The notes beneath the pieces are model-generated. The model made no database searches and was not told the DNA's origin. It saw nothing but the letters and a program-made list of their open reading frames with translations. A DNA stretch of 64,000 nt from CAZSHG01 sp964459995 (GTDB taxonomy: Bacteria; UBP14; UBA6098), in contig CAYWOR010000002.1 of NCBI GenBank assembly GCA_964459995.1, positions 124,001 through 188,000 on the forward strand. Reading direction: 5' to 3'. Shown piece by piece: positions 33,269 through 41,953 of the stretch. Within the stretch, counting starts at the first letter, position 1. Each line of letters starts with the position of its first letter. The position numbers were made by a program, and so were the translations under genes.

Positions 33269-34935
33269 TTCACAATCATAAGTTTGCCCCAGAAATCGCC
33301 GTCTGGAGTCGTTATTTTGTAAAAATAAAGGCCGTTTTCGGGGTATGAGCCGTCATCGAGGATGCCGTTCCATTGAACGCGGGTCTTTTTGCCCTCGCCG
33401 AAAACCGGCTCGTAATCCGAGATTCCGGGACTGTCGAAGCTGGCTATCGTGCTAACTTTCTTGATGTTATAATCGAAAAGTTCTATTTCGAGCTCCCAGT
33501 CGGAACCTTTGGTAAAATCTCCCTGAGGCTCGAAGACGAAGAAACACCCGCCATGCTTTCTTGGGGAGTATGGATTCGGGTAAACATAGACAAAGTCGCT
33601 ATTTGCGGTGTATCCGGCCTGTTGAGAGGCTTCCGAAGGGTCAGGAAAGTGTGAAAGTATGAACCATGTTTCGTAATCAAGCGAATCGGGGGCGATTGCG
33701 ATGCCCTCGGTATATGTCCCGACAAATATCGCATCGCCGCAGTGCGTAACGCTTACGACCTCGTTGTTTAGGACATCCACGGGCAGATTTGTCAGAAGAT
33801 CGATTCCAGAAATCGAAAAGGTGTCAGCCGAATCATAGCCCGTGCCGAAAATTCGCGAAAGACCATGGGTAGTTGCCGCCCAGAGCGTATCTCCGGTAAA
33901 CCCCATATTCCAAGCGACATAGGAAACGCCCGTTTTTCGCCAAGTTGAACCGTTGTCGAATGTATAGGAAATAGCGTCGTAACCGCCGTCGTCGCCGGTC
34001 GAGCGGGTGCACCCGAAAAAGGTGGTTAACGCAGGACTGTATTGAAAATCGATCGAGATGATCCAATTTCCCGAAATTTTGCCCTCGGTGGTCAGATCGA
34101 GATTCCAAACGACATTAAAATTGCTGATAGAATCGACCACAAAGGAGTCCTCGTCAAACCATGTTGTATCGAAAACGGCCACCGACTCTGGAACCCAATT
34201 GCCGTTGACATCGAACCATCGCCACGCGAAATCTCCTTTGCGCCCGGCAAAAAGACCGCGCGCGCTTCCAGCCCAAATCAAGGGCGGATCCGTGCTTGTA
34301 TCGACCGCCACAGAGAAAAACCTGTGCGCGAGCTTAGTGAAATTCAGGGAATCACTGCCGTCAACGAGAAGTTCTTCCCAACTGCGTCCGCCGTCGGGGG
34401 AATAGAGCAGGCCGCCGTAGAAACATGCGGCGTAAATGCCCGTGTCCGCGCCCTCCGGGACGATTGCGATGTCGTAAGCGAGCTGTCCGATTCTGCTTGC
34501 GCGCCGAACATCCTGATCGACGAAGCTGTCGATATGAGTGAAAGTAGCGCCGTTGTCATAACTTGCGTAGAAACCATTGCCTGCAGGAAGGGTTCCGTTG
34601 GGGTCGGAGGGGTCGGAGGCGCTGTAACTTTCAGCGGCGAAAATCCACTCGCCGAGAACCGCGAGGGCTGAGAAACCTCGGCCTTCGAGCTTGGATTCCC
34701 ATGTCGCGCCGCCATCGCGCGAAACAGCGATACCGTTGCCGGTTGAGACCCAGATATCGCCGTTTGCGGCATTGTATTCGATGTCGCCGATGGCATTCGA
34801 GGGGGGGGAATCGTTGCCTGTTGAAAGCACTATAGCCGGGGTGTTCGGAGTAGCGCTATTGGGGAGTTCGAGAAGCATAGGCACCGCAAAGAGTGAGGTT
34901 ACGGCTATCGTCAATATCACAAAAAATCTCTTCAT
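33265..34935 (-). CDS. Secreted BNR/beta-propeller protein with sorting-type C-terminus
   Basis: 556 residues. Signal peptide (FFVILTIAVTSLFAVP). Residues 40-430 hold BNR/photosystem-stability-like repeats (SRDGGATWES, SYDNGATF, SPDGGRSWEE, TFDNGSTWRK), a beta propeller. The last 95 residues form a FlgD-like module with YPNPYSPRKHGG, VQWNGILDDG and ENGLYFYKI...GKLMIVK. Likely exported and bound at the surface; a substrate is not predicted. It starts three bases after the mutase gene and overlaps the PorV-like gene. Confidence 0.78.
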   Translation of the reverse strand: MKRFFVILTIAVTSLFAVPMLLELPNSATPNTPAIVLSTGNDSPPSNAIGDIEYNAANGDIWVSTGNGIAVSRDGGATWESKLEGRGFSALAVLGEWIFAAESYSASDPSDPNGTLPAGNGFYASYDNGATFTHIDSFVDQDVRRASRIGQLAYDIAIVPEGADTGIYAACFYGGLLYSPDGGRSWEELLVDGSDSLNFTKLAHRFFSVAVDTSTDPPLIWAGSARGLFAGRKGDFAWRWFDVNGNWVPESVAVFDTTWFDEDSFVVDSISNFNVVWNLDLTTEGKISGNWIISIDFQYSPALTTFFGCTRSTGDDGGYDAISYTFDNGSTWRKTGVSYVAWNMGFTGDTLWAATTHGLSRIFGTGYDSADTFSISGIDLLTNLPVDVLNNEVVSVTHCGDAIFVGTYTEGIAIAPDSLDYETWFILSHFPDPSEASQQAGYTANSDFVYVYPNPYSPRKHGGCFFVFEPQGDFTKGSDWELEIELFDYNIKKVSTIASFDSPGISDYEPVFGEGKKTRVQWNGILDDGSYPENGLYFYKITTPDGDFWGKLMIVK

Positions 34936-34938
34936 ATG

Positions 34939-36288
34939 TTACTCGCGTATCAATTTAAGCGTTTGCTCGACAATTTCTTCGAGCTTCTCGGGGGTTTCAG
35001 CCTCTGCATTTAATCGAATGAGCGGCTCTGTGTTTGACGGACGAAGGTTAACCCACCATGTTTTATCCGATATTGTGATTCCATCGAGATCATCAATCGA
35101 ATACCCTCTGTTTTCATAGTATTTACGGACTTTCGCGATTGTCGCGTCGCGGTTTTCGACTTTCGAGTTAATTTCGCCGCTTCGGTAATAATGGTCAATC
35201 TCCGCGATAAGCTTAGACAGAGGTTTTCCAGCGTCCGAGAGGAGTTCGAGGCAGAGTAGTAGAGCTATGAGACCGCTATCCGCGAAATAATTCTCACGAA
35301 GATAAAAATGTCCTGAGTGCTCGCCGCCGAAAATGGCGTTTTCGCGCTTCATTATCGGTTTTATTATCGCATGGCCGACACGGCTTCGAATCGGCCTTCC
35401 TCCCATTTTTTTAATGATTTCCGGCACGGCGCGACTGCAGATTAGAGCATAGACAACGGCCTCTCCCGGATGCTTTTCGAGAAGGCGTTTGGCGACGAGA
35501 GCGGTAATCATGTCTCCGCCGACCAGCTCTCCCTTTTCGTCCACAAGGAAAACGCGGTCGGCGTCGCCATCGAAAGCCGCGCCGAGGTCGATTGAAGGTT
35601 CGGAGGCGATTTTCGCGCGAAGTTCGATTGTGTTTTCCGGTTCGATGGGACTTGCGAGGTGATTCGGGAAGGAGCCGTCGAGTTCGAAAAACATCGGCAC
35701 AATCTCGCATGGAAGGTGTTTGAACACAGTTGGAAAGGTTTTTCCGGCGATACCGTTGCCGGCGTCCACTGCGATTTTAAAAGGTTTAATTTTCGAGACG
35801 TCGATAAAGCTCAGGCAGTGCTGTGCGTAAGCTAAGTCGATGTTTTTGACTTTGATTTCGCCGCGGCGGGATTTTGCTTGTATCTCGCCCTTTTTGACGA
35901 ACTCCTTTATTTGGGGCAAACCATCGGTGCCGGATAATGGAACCGCGCCGGTTTTGCATATTTTGAAGCCATTATATTCGGGGGGATTATGGCTTGCTGT
36001 TATCATGATTCCAGCGTCGGCGCCGAATTTGCCAACCGCAAAATAGATTCCGTCGGTGGAGACCATGCCCAAATCTACAACATCCGCGCCGGCGGAGGTA
36101 ATGCCGTCTGCGAGAGCGTCGAAAATAGAATCGCTCGATACCCGCATATCTCTGCCGACATAGACCTCGCGACAACCGAGGTAATCGACCAAACCAGCGC
36201 CGACCAGCCTCGCGATGTCCTCGTCGAGCTGTTCGGGGTAAATTCCGCGTATGTCGTAGGCTTTGAATATCGATTCGTCGAATTTCAT
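34939..36288 (-). CDS. Phosphomannomutase/phosphoglucomutase
   Basis: 449 residues from the ATG at 36288 (AGGAG upstream). Alpha-D-phosphohexomutase family: FKAYDIRGIYPEQLD opening, phosphoserine Ser99 in ITASHNPPEYNG, metal-binding DGDADRVF near residue 240, sugar loop GEHSGHF, and the phosphate-binding RPSNTEP end. Interconverts hexose 1- and 6-phosphates for nucleotide-sugar synthesis. Specificity for mannose or glucose is open; GEHSGHF fits the dual-specific PMM/PGM group. Confidence 0.92.
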   Translation of the reverse strand: MKFDESIFKAYDIRGIYPEQLDEDIARLVGAGLVDYLGCREVYVGRDMRVSSDSIFDALADGITSAGADVVDLGMVSTDGIYFAVGKFGADAGIMITASHNPPEYNGFKICKTGAVPLSGTDGLPQIKEFVKKGEIQAKSRRGEIKVKNIDLAYAQHCLSFIDVSKIKPFKIAVDAGNGIAGKTFPTVFKHLPCEIVPMFFELDGSFPNHLASPIEPENTIELRAKIASEPSIDLGAAFDGDADRVFLVDEKGELVGGDMITALVAKRLLEKHPGEAVVYALICSRAVPEIIKKMGGRPIRSRVGHAIIKPIMKRENAIFGGEHSGHFYLRENYFADSGLIALLLCLELLSDAGKPLSKLIAEIDHYYRSGEINSKVENRDATIAKVRKYYENRGYSIDDLDGITISDKTWWVNLRPSNTEPLIRLNAEAETPEKLEEIVEQTLKLIRE

Positions 36289-36307
36289 TATGCTCCTATT
36301 TGATTCT

Positions 36308-37198
36308 TCAGAATGGGTCCTTGATGCTTTTTCCGGGGGGAAGCGCCCATCCGAGTTTGCGATGAAGGACGCCGTAGAAACTTCGAGAGTGATAATGGAC
36401 AAAATGCGCCGAGAAAATAGCTTTTTGGACGATTATTTCGCCGCGCAATGGCATTTCGAGGCCGAGCTGTCCGTCTATGGACACTCGCGGCAATTCTCTA
36501 CTGTCGCAATGATACACGATTCTGACAATCTCGTCCGCGCCAACAACGACAGGGCGGATTGAAAGCGTATATGGGCTTAATGTGATAATCTGGAAGGCTT
36601 GCATCTCGGGGGATATAATTGCGCCGCCGGCGGACATGTTGTAGGCGGTGCTTCCGGTGGGGGTCGAAACAATGAGGCCGTCCGCGGCGACCTGTGCGAC
36701 AAGCTGACCGGAAACATAGATATCGAGATTTACGAAGCGTGGGCTTTGGCCTCGGTCGAGGACAATTTCGTTCAATGCGGTTTGGCGTATTCCGTTATTG
36801 GGCATGAGGATATCGAGCATCATGCGTGAATCTATGGAGTATTTGCCCTCGATTATTTCCGGGACGACGGTTTCGATTTCGTCAGCGTCGAGTTCTGTGA
36901 GGAATCCGAGTCTTCCGAGATTGATTCCGAGAATTGGGATTTCTTTCTCTCGAATCGCTCTTGCCGCGGAGAGCATTGTGCCGTCGCCGCCGAGGACGAA
37001 CGCGATATCCACATCGGGTGGGGAATCTCGCTCGAAGCCCTTCATTCCGATTAATTCGGCAGAGTCCTTTTCGATGAACCATTCGACATTCGAGGCGTAG
37101 AGAATCTCAGCGAGGCGCCGTATATATCCTTCGATGCCCTCTTTGCCGACATTACAGATCAAGGCGGCAGTCTTTATTTTCTTTTCGAACACTTCCAT
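36308..37198 (-). CDS. nadK: NAD kinase
   Basis: 296 residues from the ATG at 37198. Makes NADP+ from NAD+. Carries the GGDGTMLSAAR motif (Asp base), the NLGRLGFLTEL strand, NEIVLDRG and the TPTGSTAYNMSAGG nucleotide loop. First gene of the minus-strand operon that runs to the VOC gene. The leader is very short (about 8 bases), so no ribosome-binding site is seen. Confidence 0.95.
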   Translation of the reverse strand: MEVFEKKIKTAALICNVGKEGIEGYIRRLAEILYASNVEWFIEKDSAELIGMKGFERDSPPDVDIAFVLGGDGTMLSAARAIREKEIPILGINLGRLGFLTELDADEIETVVPEIIEGKYSIDSRMMLDILMPNNGIRQTALNEIVLDRGQSPRFVNLDIYVSGQLVAQVAADGLIVSTPTGSTAYNMSAGGAIISPEMQAFQIITLSPYTLSIRPVVVGADEIVRIVYHCDSRELPRVSIDGQLGLEMPLRGEIIVQKAIFSAHFVHYHSRSFYGVLHRKLGWALPPGKSIKDPF

Positions 37199-37214
37199 AT
37201 TTTTCTCGAAGCAA

Positions 37215-37243
37215 AATATAGGCCATTCAACGAAGGCTTGCAA
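37215..37243 (-). promoter_or_regulatory. Promoter of the nadK operon
   Basis: Minus strand TTGCAA (37243-37238), 17-base spacer, TATATT (37220-37215), with 16 bases between the -10 box and the ATG. Confidence 0.7.
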
Positions 37244-37368
37244 AGGGAAATTTTTCTGTTTGATCGAGATAACTCATAAAATAACGGAGGCACTGTTTCA
37301 TAACCATTAACATGGTTTTGGAACATAGTTCTCCTCGAACAAAAAAATACCATTACGCATTTTTTTAT

Positions 37369-37398
37369 TTGACAAAGGTCGAAGCAGGCATATATTAT
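37369..37398 (+). promoter_or_regulatory. Promoter for tRNA-Val and probably the thrS operon
   Basis: TTGACA (37369-37374) with TATATT (37391-37396, spacer 16) or TATTAT (37393-37398, spacer 18). The transcript would start near 37404, about 137 bases ahead of the tRNA. That stretch (37399-37540) is rich in short inverted repeats: CGAAGC-GAC-GCTTCG (37437-37451) and GGCTCG / CGAGCC (37402-37407, 37450-37455). Confidence 0.7.
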
Positions 37399-37540
37399 GA
37401 CGGCTCGCGAATAATCCCTGCGGGCGGGCATTAATGCGAAGCGACGCTTCGAGCCTCGGGTGCGGGAATCGCCCTCGCGCAAACGGCGACGAAAATAATA
37501 GAGAGTTACGCGACCTATAGAATAGGAAACGACAATTTTT

Positions 37541-37617
37541 GGGCGATTAGCTCAGTTGGTTAGAGTACTTGCTTGACATGCAAGAGGTCACTGGTTCGAG
37601 CCCAGTATCGCCCACCA
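37541..37617 (+). tRNA. tRNA-Val (GAC), CCA encoded
   Basis: Acceptor GGGCGAT / ATCGCCC, D-arm TAGCTCAGTTGGTTAGAGTA, anticodon stem CTTGC / GCAAG around the loop TTGACAT (anticodon GAC, valine), T-arm CTGG-TTCGAGC-CCAG, discriminator A and an encoded CCA. 77 bases in all. Confidence 0.96.
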
Positions 37618-37626
37618 TAAACTCGA

Positions 37627-37649
37627 GGGCGCGTATGCGTCCTTTTTTT
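37627..37649 (+). terminator. Terminator or attenuator between tRNA-Val and thrS
   Basis: Stem GGGCGC / GCGTCC (one G-U), loop GTAT, then seven T ending 11 bases before the thrS ATG. No promoter fits between it and thrS. Confidence 0.75.
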
Positions 37650-37660
37650 ATGAGGCAATT

Positions 37661-39586
37661 ATGGCTGATGAGATAAAACTTAGACTTCCCAATGGCGATG
37701 TTCTCAGCTTCGAGAGCGGAGTTAGCGGAGCTGAAGTCGCCCAGTCGATAGGCGCGGGGCTTTTTAAAGCCGCTATCGCTTACGAAATCGATGGGGTAAA
37801 GCGTGATATGGCGATGCCTATCGCTAAATCCGGCGATTTCAGAGTACTGACCTTCGACGATGGCGAAGGGAAGCATATTTTCTGGCACTCGACTTCGCAC
37901 ATTATGGCAGAGGCTGTGCGGGAGCTATTCCCCGGAACCAAAGTGGCTATCGGCCCGGCAATAGAGCAGGGTTTCTATTATGATTTCGACCGCAAAGAGC
38001 CATTTTCGCAGGAGGACTTGGAGGCCATCGAAGCGAAAATGCGCGAGATTATCGACCATGGACGAGCGTTCCAAAGGTGCGAGGTTAGTTGCGAAGAGGC
38101 TATCGAGCGCTTTGAAAAAGAGGGTGAGATTTACAAAGTCGAACTCGTGGGGGAAATTCCGCTTGGTGAGACTGTAAGTTTATACACCTCGGGAAGTTTC
38201 ACCGATCTTTGCAGAGGGCCGCATATCCCCGATGCTAAGATGATCAAGGCTTTCAAGCTTCTTTCCGTTGCGGGGGCATATTGGCGCGGCGACGAGAAGG
38301 AGAAAATGCTTCAGCGGATTTACGGAATCAGTTTCCCGAAGAAATCCATGCTGGATGAATATCTCGAAATGCTCGAGCAGGCACGCGCAAGAGATCATCG
38401 CAAACTGGGCAAGGAACTCGATCTTTTCTCGATAAATGAGGACATCGGACCGGGGCTGGTGCTTTGGCATCCCAAAGGGGCGATTGTTCGTCAGGTGGTC
38501 GAGGATTTTTGGCGCAGACGCCACTGGGAAGAGGGCTACGAGCCGGTTTATACTCCTCTGGTCGGAAGAGCGAAGCTTTGGGAAACATCGGGGCACCTCG
38601 GATTTTATACCGAGAACATGTATCCCTCGATGGAATTCGAAGAGGGCGGCGCTTATTATGTTCGTCCGATGAATTGCCCTTTCCATATTGCGATTTATAA
38701 TTCGCAACTTCGCAGTTATCGCGATTTGCCGATTCGATATTGCGAACTTGGCGCGGATTACCGCTACGAGCGGAGCGGGGTGCTTCACGGCCTTCTGCGC
38801 GTGCGTGGGTTCACCATGGACGATGCGCATATTTTCTGCACACCGGATCAGATGGTTGAAGAGATTCTGCGGGTTTACAATTTCTCGCTGGATATCCTTC
38901 AGAGCTTCGGCTTTACCGAGTTCGGGATTTATCTCTCGACGAGGCCGGAGAAATCGGTCGGCGCTGACGAGTGGTGGGAAAAGGCGACCGTAGCAATTCG
39001 CGAAGCTCTCGACAAGAAGGGTCTTCCTTATAAAATAGACGAAGGCGGCGGCGCATTTTACGGCCCGAAGATAGATATTAAGGTAAAGGATGCTATCGGG
39101 CGCGAATGGCAGACAAGCACCGTTCAGTTCGATTTTAACGAGCCTGAGCGTTTCGATGTTACTTATATCGACGAAAAGGGGGCGAAAGCTCGGCCGTTTA
39201 TGGTTCATCGCGCGCTTTTGGGAAGCCTCGAACGGTTTTTTGCCTGTCTTGTCGAGAACTACGGCGGCAATTTTCCTATGTGGCTGGCTCCGGTGCAGGC
39301 TGTTGTTATTCCGGTATCCGAGAAATTCGAGGAATATGCGAGATCGGTTTATTCCGAGCTTCGCAAGAAATATATTCGCGTGGAGTTGGACAACCGCCCG
39401 GAGACTATGGGGTATAGAATTCGTTCGGCGGAGACCGGCAAGGTGCCCTATATGCTTATCGTGGGCGGGCGCGAGGAGGAAAGCGGTTCGGCGAGCCTGA
39501 GAAGTCACTCTGATGGCGACCTCGGCGCGATGCCTATCGAACAGATAATCGAGAAACTAACGGCGGAAAGCAAACCGCCTAAATGA
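37661..39586 (+). CDS. thrS: Threonyl-tRNA synthetase
   Basis: 641 residues, full length. N-terminal TGS domain (1-65, LRLPNGDVLSFESGVSGAEV), editing/SAD domain with HSTSHIMAEAVRELF, class II catalytic core with the zinc-binding RPMNCPFHIAIY, and a C-terminal anticodon-binding domain. GAGG precedes the ATG. First protein gene of the classical thrS-infC-rpmI-rplT-pheS cluster. No threonine-type T-box or operator mimic was recognised in the leader; the hairpin before it may act as an attenuator. Confidence 0.97.
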   Translation: MADEIKLRLPNGDVLSFESGVSGAEVAQSIGAGLFKAAIAYEIDGVKRDMAMPIAKSGDFRVLTFDDGEGKHIFWHSTSHIMAEAVRELFPGTKVAIGPAIEQGFYYDFDRKEPFSQEDLEAIEAKMREIIDHGRAFQRCEVSCEEAIERFEKEGEIYKVELVGEIPLGETVSLYTSGSFTDLCRGPHIPDAKMIKAFKLLSVAGAYWRGDEKEKMLQRIYGISFPKKSMLDEYLEMLEQARARDHRKLGKELDLFSINEDIGPGLVLWHPKGAIVRQVVEDFWRRRHWEEGYEPVYTPLVGRAKLWETSGHLGFYTENMYPSMEFEEGGAYYVRPMNCPFHIAIYNSQLRSYRDLPIRYCELGADYRYERSGVLHGLLRVRGFTMDDAHIFCTPDQMVEEILRVYNFSLDILQSFGFTEFGIYLSTRPEKSVGADEWWEKATVAIREALDKKGLPYKIDEGGGAFYGPKIDIKVKDAIGREWQTSTVQFDFNEPERFDVTYIDEKGAKARPFMVHRALLGSLERFFACLVENYGGNFPMWLAPVQAVVIPVSEKFEEYARSVYSELRKKYIRVELDNRPETMGYRIRSAETGKVPYMLIVGGREEESGSASLRSHSDGDLGAMPIEQIIEKLTAESKPPK

Positions 39587-39610
39587 TAACTTTTATCAGA
39601 GAGGTAAACT

Positions 39611-40204
39611 ATCAAGAAGAACGACAAGAACTCCGAGAGGATTAACGAGCAGATTCGTATCTCGCCGGTTCGTGTAATCGACGACGAGGGGAACCAAGTC
39701 GGCGTCCTCCCCACAAGTGAAGCATTATCTATGGCTTACAACCGCGGGCTCGATTTGGTCGAGATACAGCCGACCAGCCGTCCGCCGGTTGTGAAAATCA
39801 TGGACTACGGCAAATACAAATACGAGCAGACAAAAAAGGCTCGCGATGCGAAGAAAAAACAGCATGCTCAGGAAGTCAAAGAGATGCGCTTTTCGGCGAA
39901 AATATCCGACCACGATTACGGCTACAAGATGAAGCATATCAGGGAGTTCCTTCTGAATCGCGATAAGGTTAAGGCCTCGATGAGATTCCGCGGGCGCGAG
40001 ATCACCCATGTCGAACTCGGCAAAGAAATCATGGAAAAACTGAAGAAAGACACGGACGATATTGCAAGGGTCGAGCAGGAGCCCAAACTCGAGGGCAATA
40101 CGATGACTCTTATGCTCGCTCCGGATCCAAAGAAGATCAAGGATTACGAACGTTTGAATGCAAAAAAGGAAGCCGCCGAGAAAGCGGCCGAACAGGAAGG
40201 ATAG
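39611..40204 (+). CDS. infC: Translation initiation factor IF-3, ATC start codon
   Basis: 197 residues if read from ATC at 39611. In this frame there is a stop at 39605-39607 and no ATG, GTG or TTG until 39731, which would delete the conserved N-terminal domain (INEQIRISPVRVIDDEGNQVG). ATC stands five bases after GAGGT. IF-3 rejects non-canonical starts, and infC of many bacteria begins with AUU, AUC or AUA for autoregulation, so this fits. The C-terminal domain has KEMRFSAKISDHDY and MRFRGREITHVELG. Followed by rpmI after two bases. Confidence 0.92.
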   Translation: MKKNDKNSERINEQIRISPVRVIDDEGNQVGVLPTSEALSMAYNRGLDLVEIQPTSRPPVVKIMDYGKYKYEQTKKARDAKKKQHAQEVKEMRFSAKISDHDYGYKMKHIREFLLNRDKVKASMRFRGREITHVELGKEIMEKLKKDTDDIARVEQEPKLEGNTMTLMLAPDPKKIKDYERLNAKKEAAEKAAEQEG

Positions 40205-40206
40205 AT

Positions 40207-40416
40207 ATGAGCACAAAGAACAAAATCAAAACACGGAAGGCTGTCGCGAAACGGTTCAAGGTTACCGGCACGGGCAAAATCTCGCATCACCGTTCGGGAA
40301 CGATTCATTTCGGAAGGCGCAAACGCGGCAATCGTAAACGTTCTCTTCGGACGGTCTGTGTTCTGCAGGCTTGTGATGCAAGGGCAGTTCGCCGCTCACT
40401 CGGAAAGTTAAAGTAG
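40207..40416 (+). CDS. rpmI: 50S ribosomal protein L35
   Basis: 69 residues: KIKTRKAVAKRFKVTGTGKI and the conserved H-x-x-S block. Very basic, family size, and in the standard place between infC and rplT. Confidence 0.96.
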   Translation: MSTKNKIKTRKAVAKRFKVTGTGKISHHRSGTIHFGRRKRGNRKRSLRTVCVLQACDARAVRRSLGKLK

Positions 40417-40429
40417 TCGGAGGTTAATT

Positions 40430-40783
40430 ATGCCAAGAAGCACAGGAACAGTAGCGGCGCGTAACAAGCGCAAAATGTATCTGAAAGCCGCCAGAGGATA
40501 TTGGGGATCGCGTCATCGGCTCTATCGCACAAGCAGGGAAATCGTCGAAAGGGCGTGGACCTTCTCATACAAACATCGCAGAACCAAGAAACGCGATTTT
40601 AGAAGGCTTTGGATTGCACGTATCAACGCCGCGGCGCGTAACGATGGGCTTACCTATAGCAAAATGATCCACGGTCTTAAGCTTGCTGGAATCGATCTTA
40701 ACCGCAAAGCGCTTGCGCACCTTGCGGTTACCGACAGTGAGGCTTTCACGAAGCTGGTTCTAATTGCGAAAAGCCAAGCATAA
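40430..40783 (+). CDS. rplT: 50S ribosomal protein L20
   Basis: 117 residues, starting MPRSTGTVAARNKRKMYLKAA, with the RLYRTSREIVERAW and RRTKKRDFRRLWIARINAA helices. GGAGG stands upstream. L20 binds 23S rRNA early in assembly and, in several bacteria, represses this operon; no RNA mimic could be confirmed here by eye. Confidence 0.97.
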   Translation: MPRSTGTVAARNKRKMYLKAARGYWGSRHRLYRTSREIVERAWTFSYKHRRTKKRDFRRLWIARINAAARNDGLTYSKMIHGLKLAGIDLNRKALAHLAVTDSEAFTKLVLIAKSQA

Positions 40784-40785
40784 GG

Positions 40786-41841
40786 ATGATCGATAGGCTG
40801 GAAAAAATCTATGAGGAGGCGCTTTCGGCGCTGAAGGCCGCCTCCTCGCAAGCCGATTTGGACGATATCCGCGCGAAGTATCTCGGGCGGAAGGGTGAAC
40901 TTGCCGATATTATGAGCTCTCTCGGATCGCTTTCCAAAGAGGAAAAGCCGATAGTCGGCAAGGAATCCAACCGGATAAAAAACGAGCTGGAAGAGCTTTT
41001 TCAGAAGCGGCTCGAAGAAATTAAATCCGGCGCGCAAATTTCCAAACAGGCAACAACTAAGGGCGGACGATGGACTCCTGCGGATATCACACTTCCGGGG
41101 AGAAGCCCTATCGTTGGGAAACGCCATGTTTTCCGTGCGATGTTGGACGAGATTATCGACATCTTCTACGGGATGGGGTTCTCATTGGCTCTCGGCCCGG
41201 ATGTTGACACTGCGCACAATAATTTCGATGCATTGAACACGCCACAGGATCATCCCAGCAGAGATATCGGGGATACATTTTATTTGAAAGGCAACGGCCC
41301 GGACGATGCGAATCCCTATCTTCTGCGCACACACACAAGCCCTGTGCAGGTTCGGACTATGATGTCTCAAAAACCGCCGGTGCGAATTATCGCTCCGGGG
41401 AGGTGTTATCGTAAAGACACTCCCGACGCCACGCATTATTTCAGCTTTTGGCAATGCGAAGGGCTTTATGTCGATAAACATGTTACCATGGCGGATTTGA
41501 AGGGCGTTCTTACGGCTTTCGCGAAAAAATTGATGGGGCCGAAAACGGAGATTCGTTTCCGTCCGCATTTTTTCCCATTTACCGAACCGAGTGTGGAATA
41601 CGATTTCACCTGCATATGCGGCGGAAGCGGATGCAAAGTTTGTAAGGGCACCGGCTGGATAGAAATTTCCGGCGCGGGGATGGTCGATCCCGAGGTTTTC
41701 CGTGCGGTGGGATACGATCCGGCGGAAGTCAGCGGCTATGCTTTCGGAATGGGTGTCGAAAGGGTCGCGATGATCCGCTACAACATCGACGACATCCGTT
41801 TGCTCTATTCAAACGATCTGAGGTTTATCGGGCAATTCTGA
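40786..41841 (+). CDS. pheS: Phenylalanyl-tRNA synthetase alpha subunit
   Basis: 351 residues. N-terminal coiled coil (LEKIYEEALSALKAA, KYLGRKGEL), catalytic class II core with FRAMLDEIIDIFYGMGF, HTSPVQVR, GRCYRKDTPDATH, FRPHFFPFTEPSVE and the GMGVERVAMI motif 3. Starts two bases after rplT. The beta-subunit gene pheT, normally next, is absent: a terminator follows and then a convergent gene. A CxC...CxxC insertion (FTCICGGSGCKVCKGTGW) near residue 275 could bind metal. Confidence 0.95.
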   Translation: MIDRLEKIYEEALSALKAASSQADLDDIRAKYLGRKGELADIMSSLGSLSKEEKPIVGKESNRIKNELEELFQKRLEEIKSGAQISKQATTKGGRWTPADITLPGRSPIVGKRHVFRAMLDEIIDIFYGMGFSLALGPDVDTAHNNFDALNTPQDHPSRDIGDTFYLKGNGPDDANPYLLRTHTSPVQVRTMMSQKPPVRIIAPGRCYRKDTPDATHYFSFWQCEGLYVDKHVTMADLKGVLTAFAKKLMGPKTEIRFRPHFFPFTEPSVEYDFTCICGGSGCKVCKGTGWIEISGAGMVDPEVFRAVGYDPAEVSGYAFGMGVERVAMIRYNIDDIRLLYSNDLRFIGQF

Positions 41842-41897
41842 TGAACCGCTTCAAATCTTGAAGATTCGAGTTGTGAAGCTCGAAAAGCCGTTATTGC

Positions 41898-41922
41898 AAA
41901 ACCGCGATGACGGTTTTTTTTG
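41898..41922 (+). terminator. Terminator after pheS
   Basis: Stem AAAACCG / CGGTTTT with a 6-base loop and a run of T. Confidence 0.88.
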
Positions 41923-41953
41923 TATCGAGGGTGATTCGGCGAAATTGGCGATT

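Noticed and set aside
37399..37660. T-box riboswitch for thrS
   Set aside because: No T-box sequence (TGGNACCGCG) or specifier loop is present; the leader holds a complete tRNA-Val instead.
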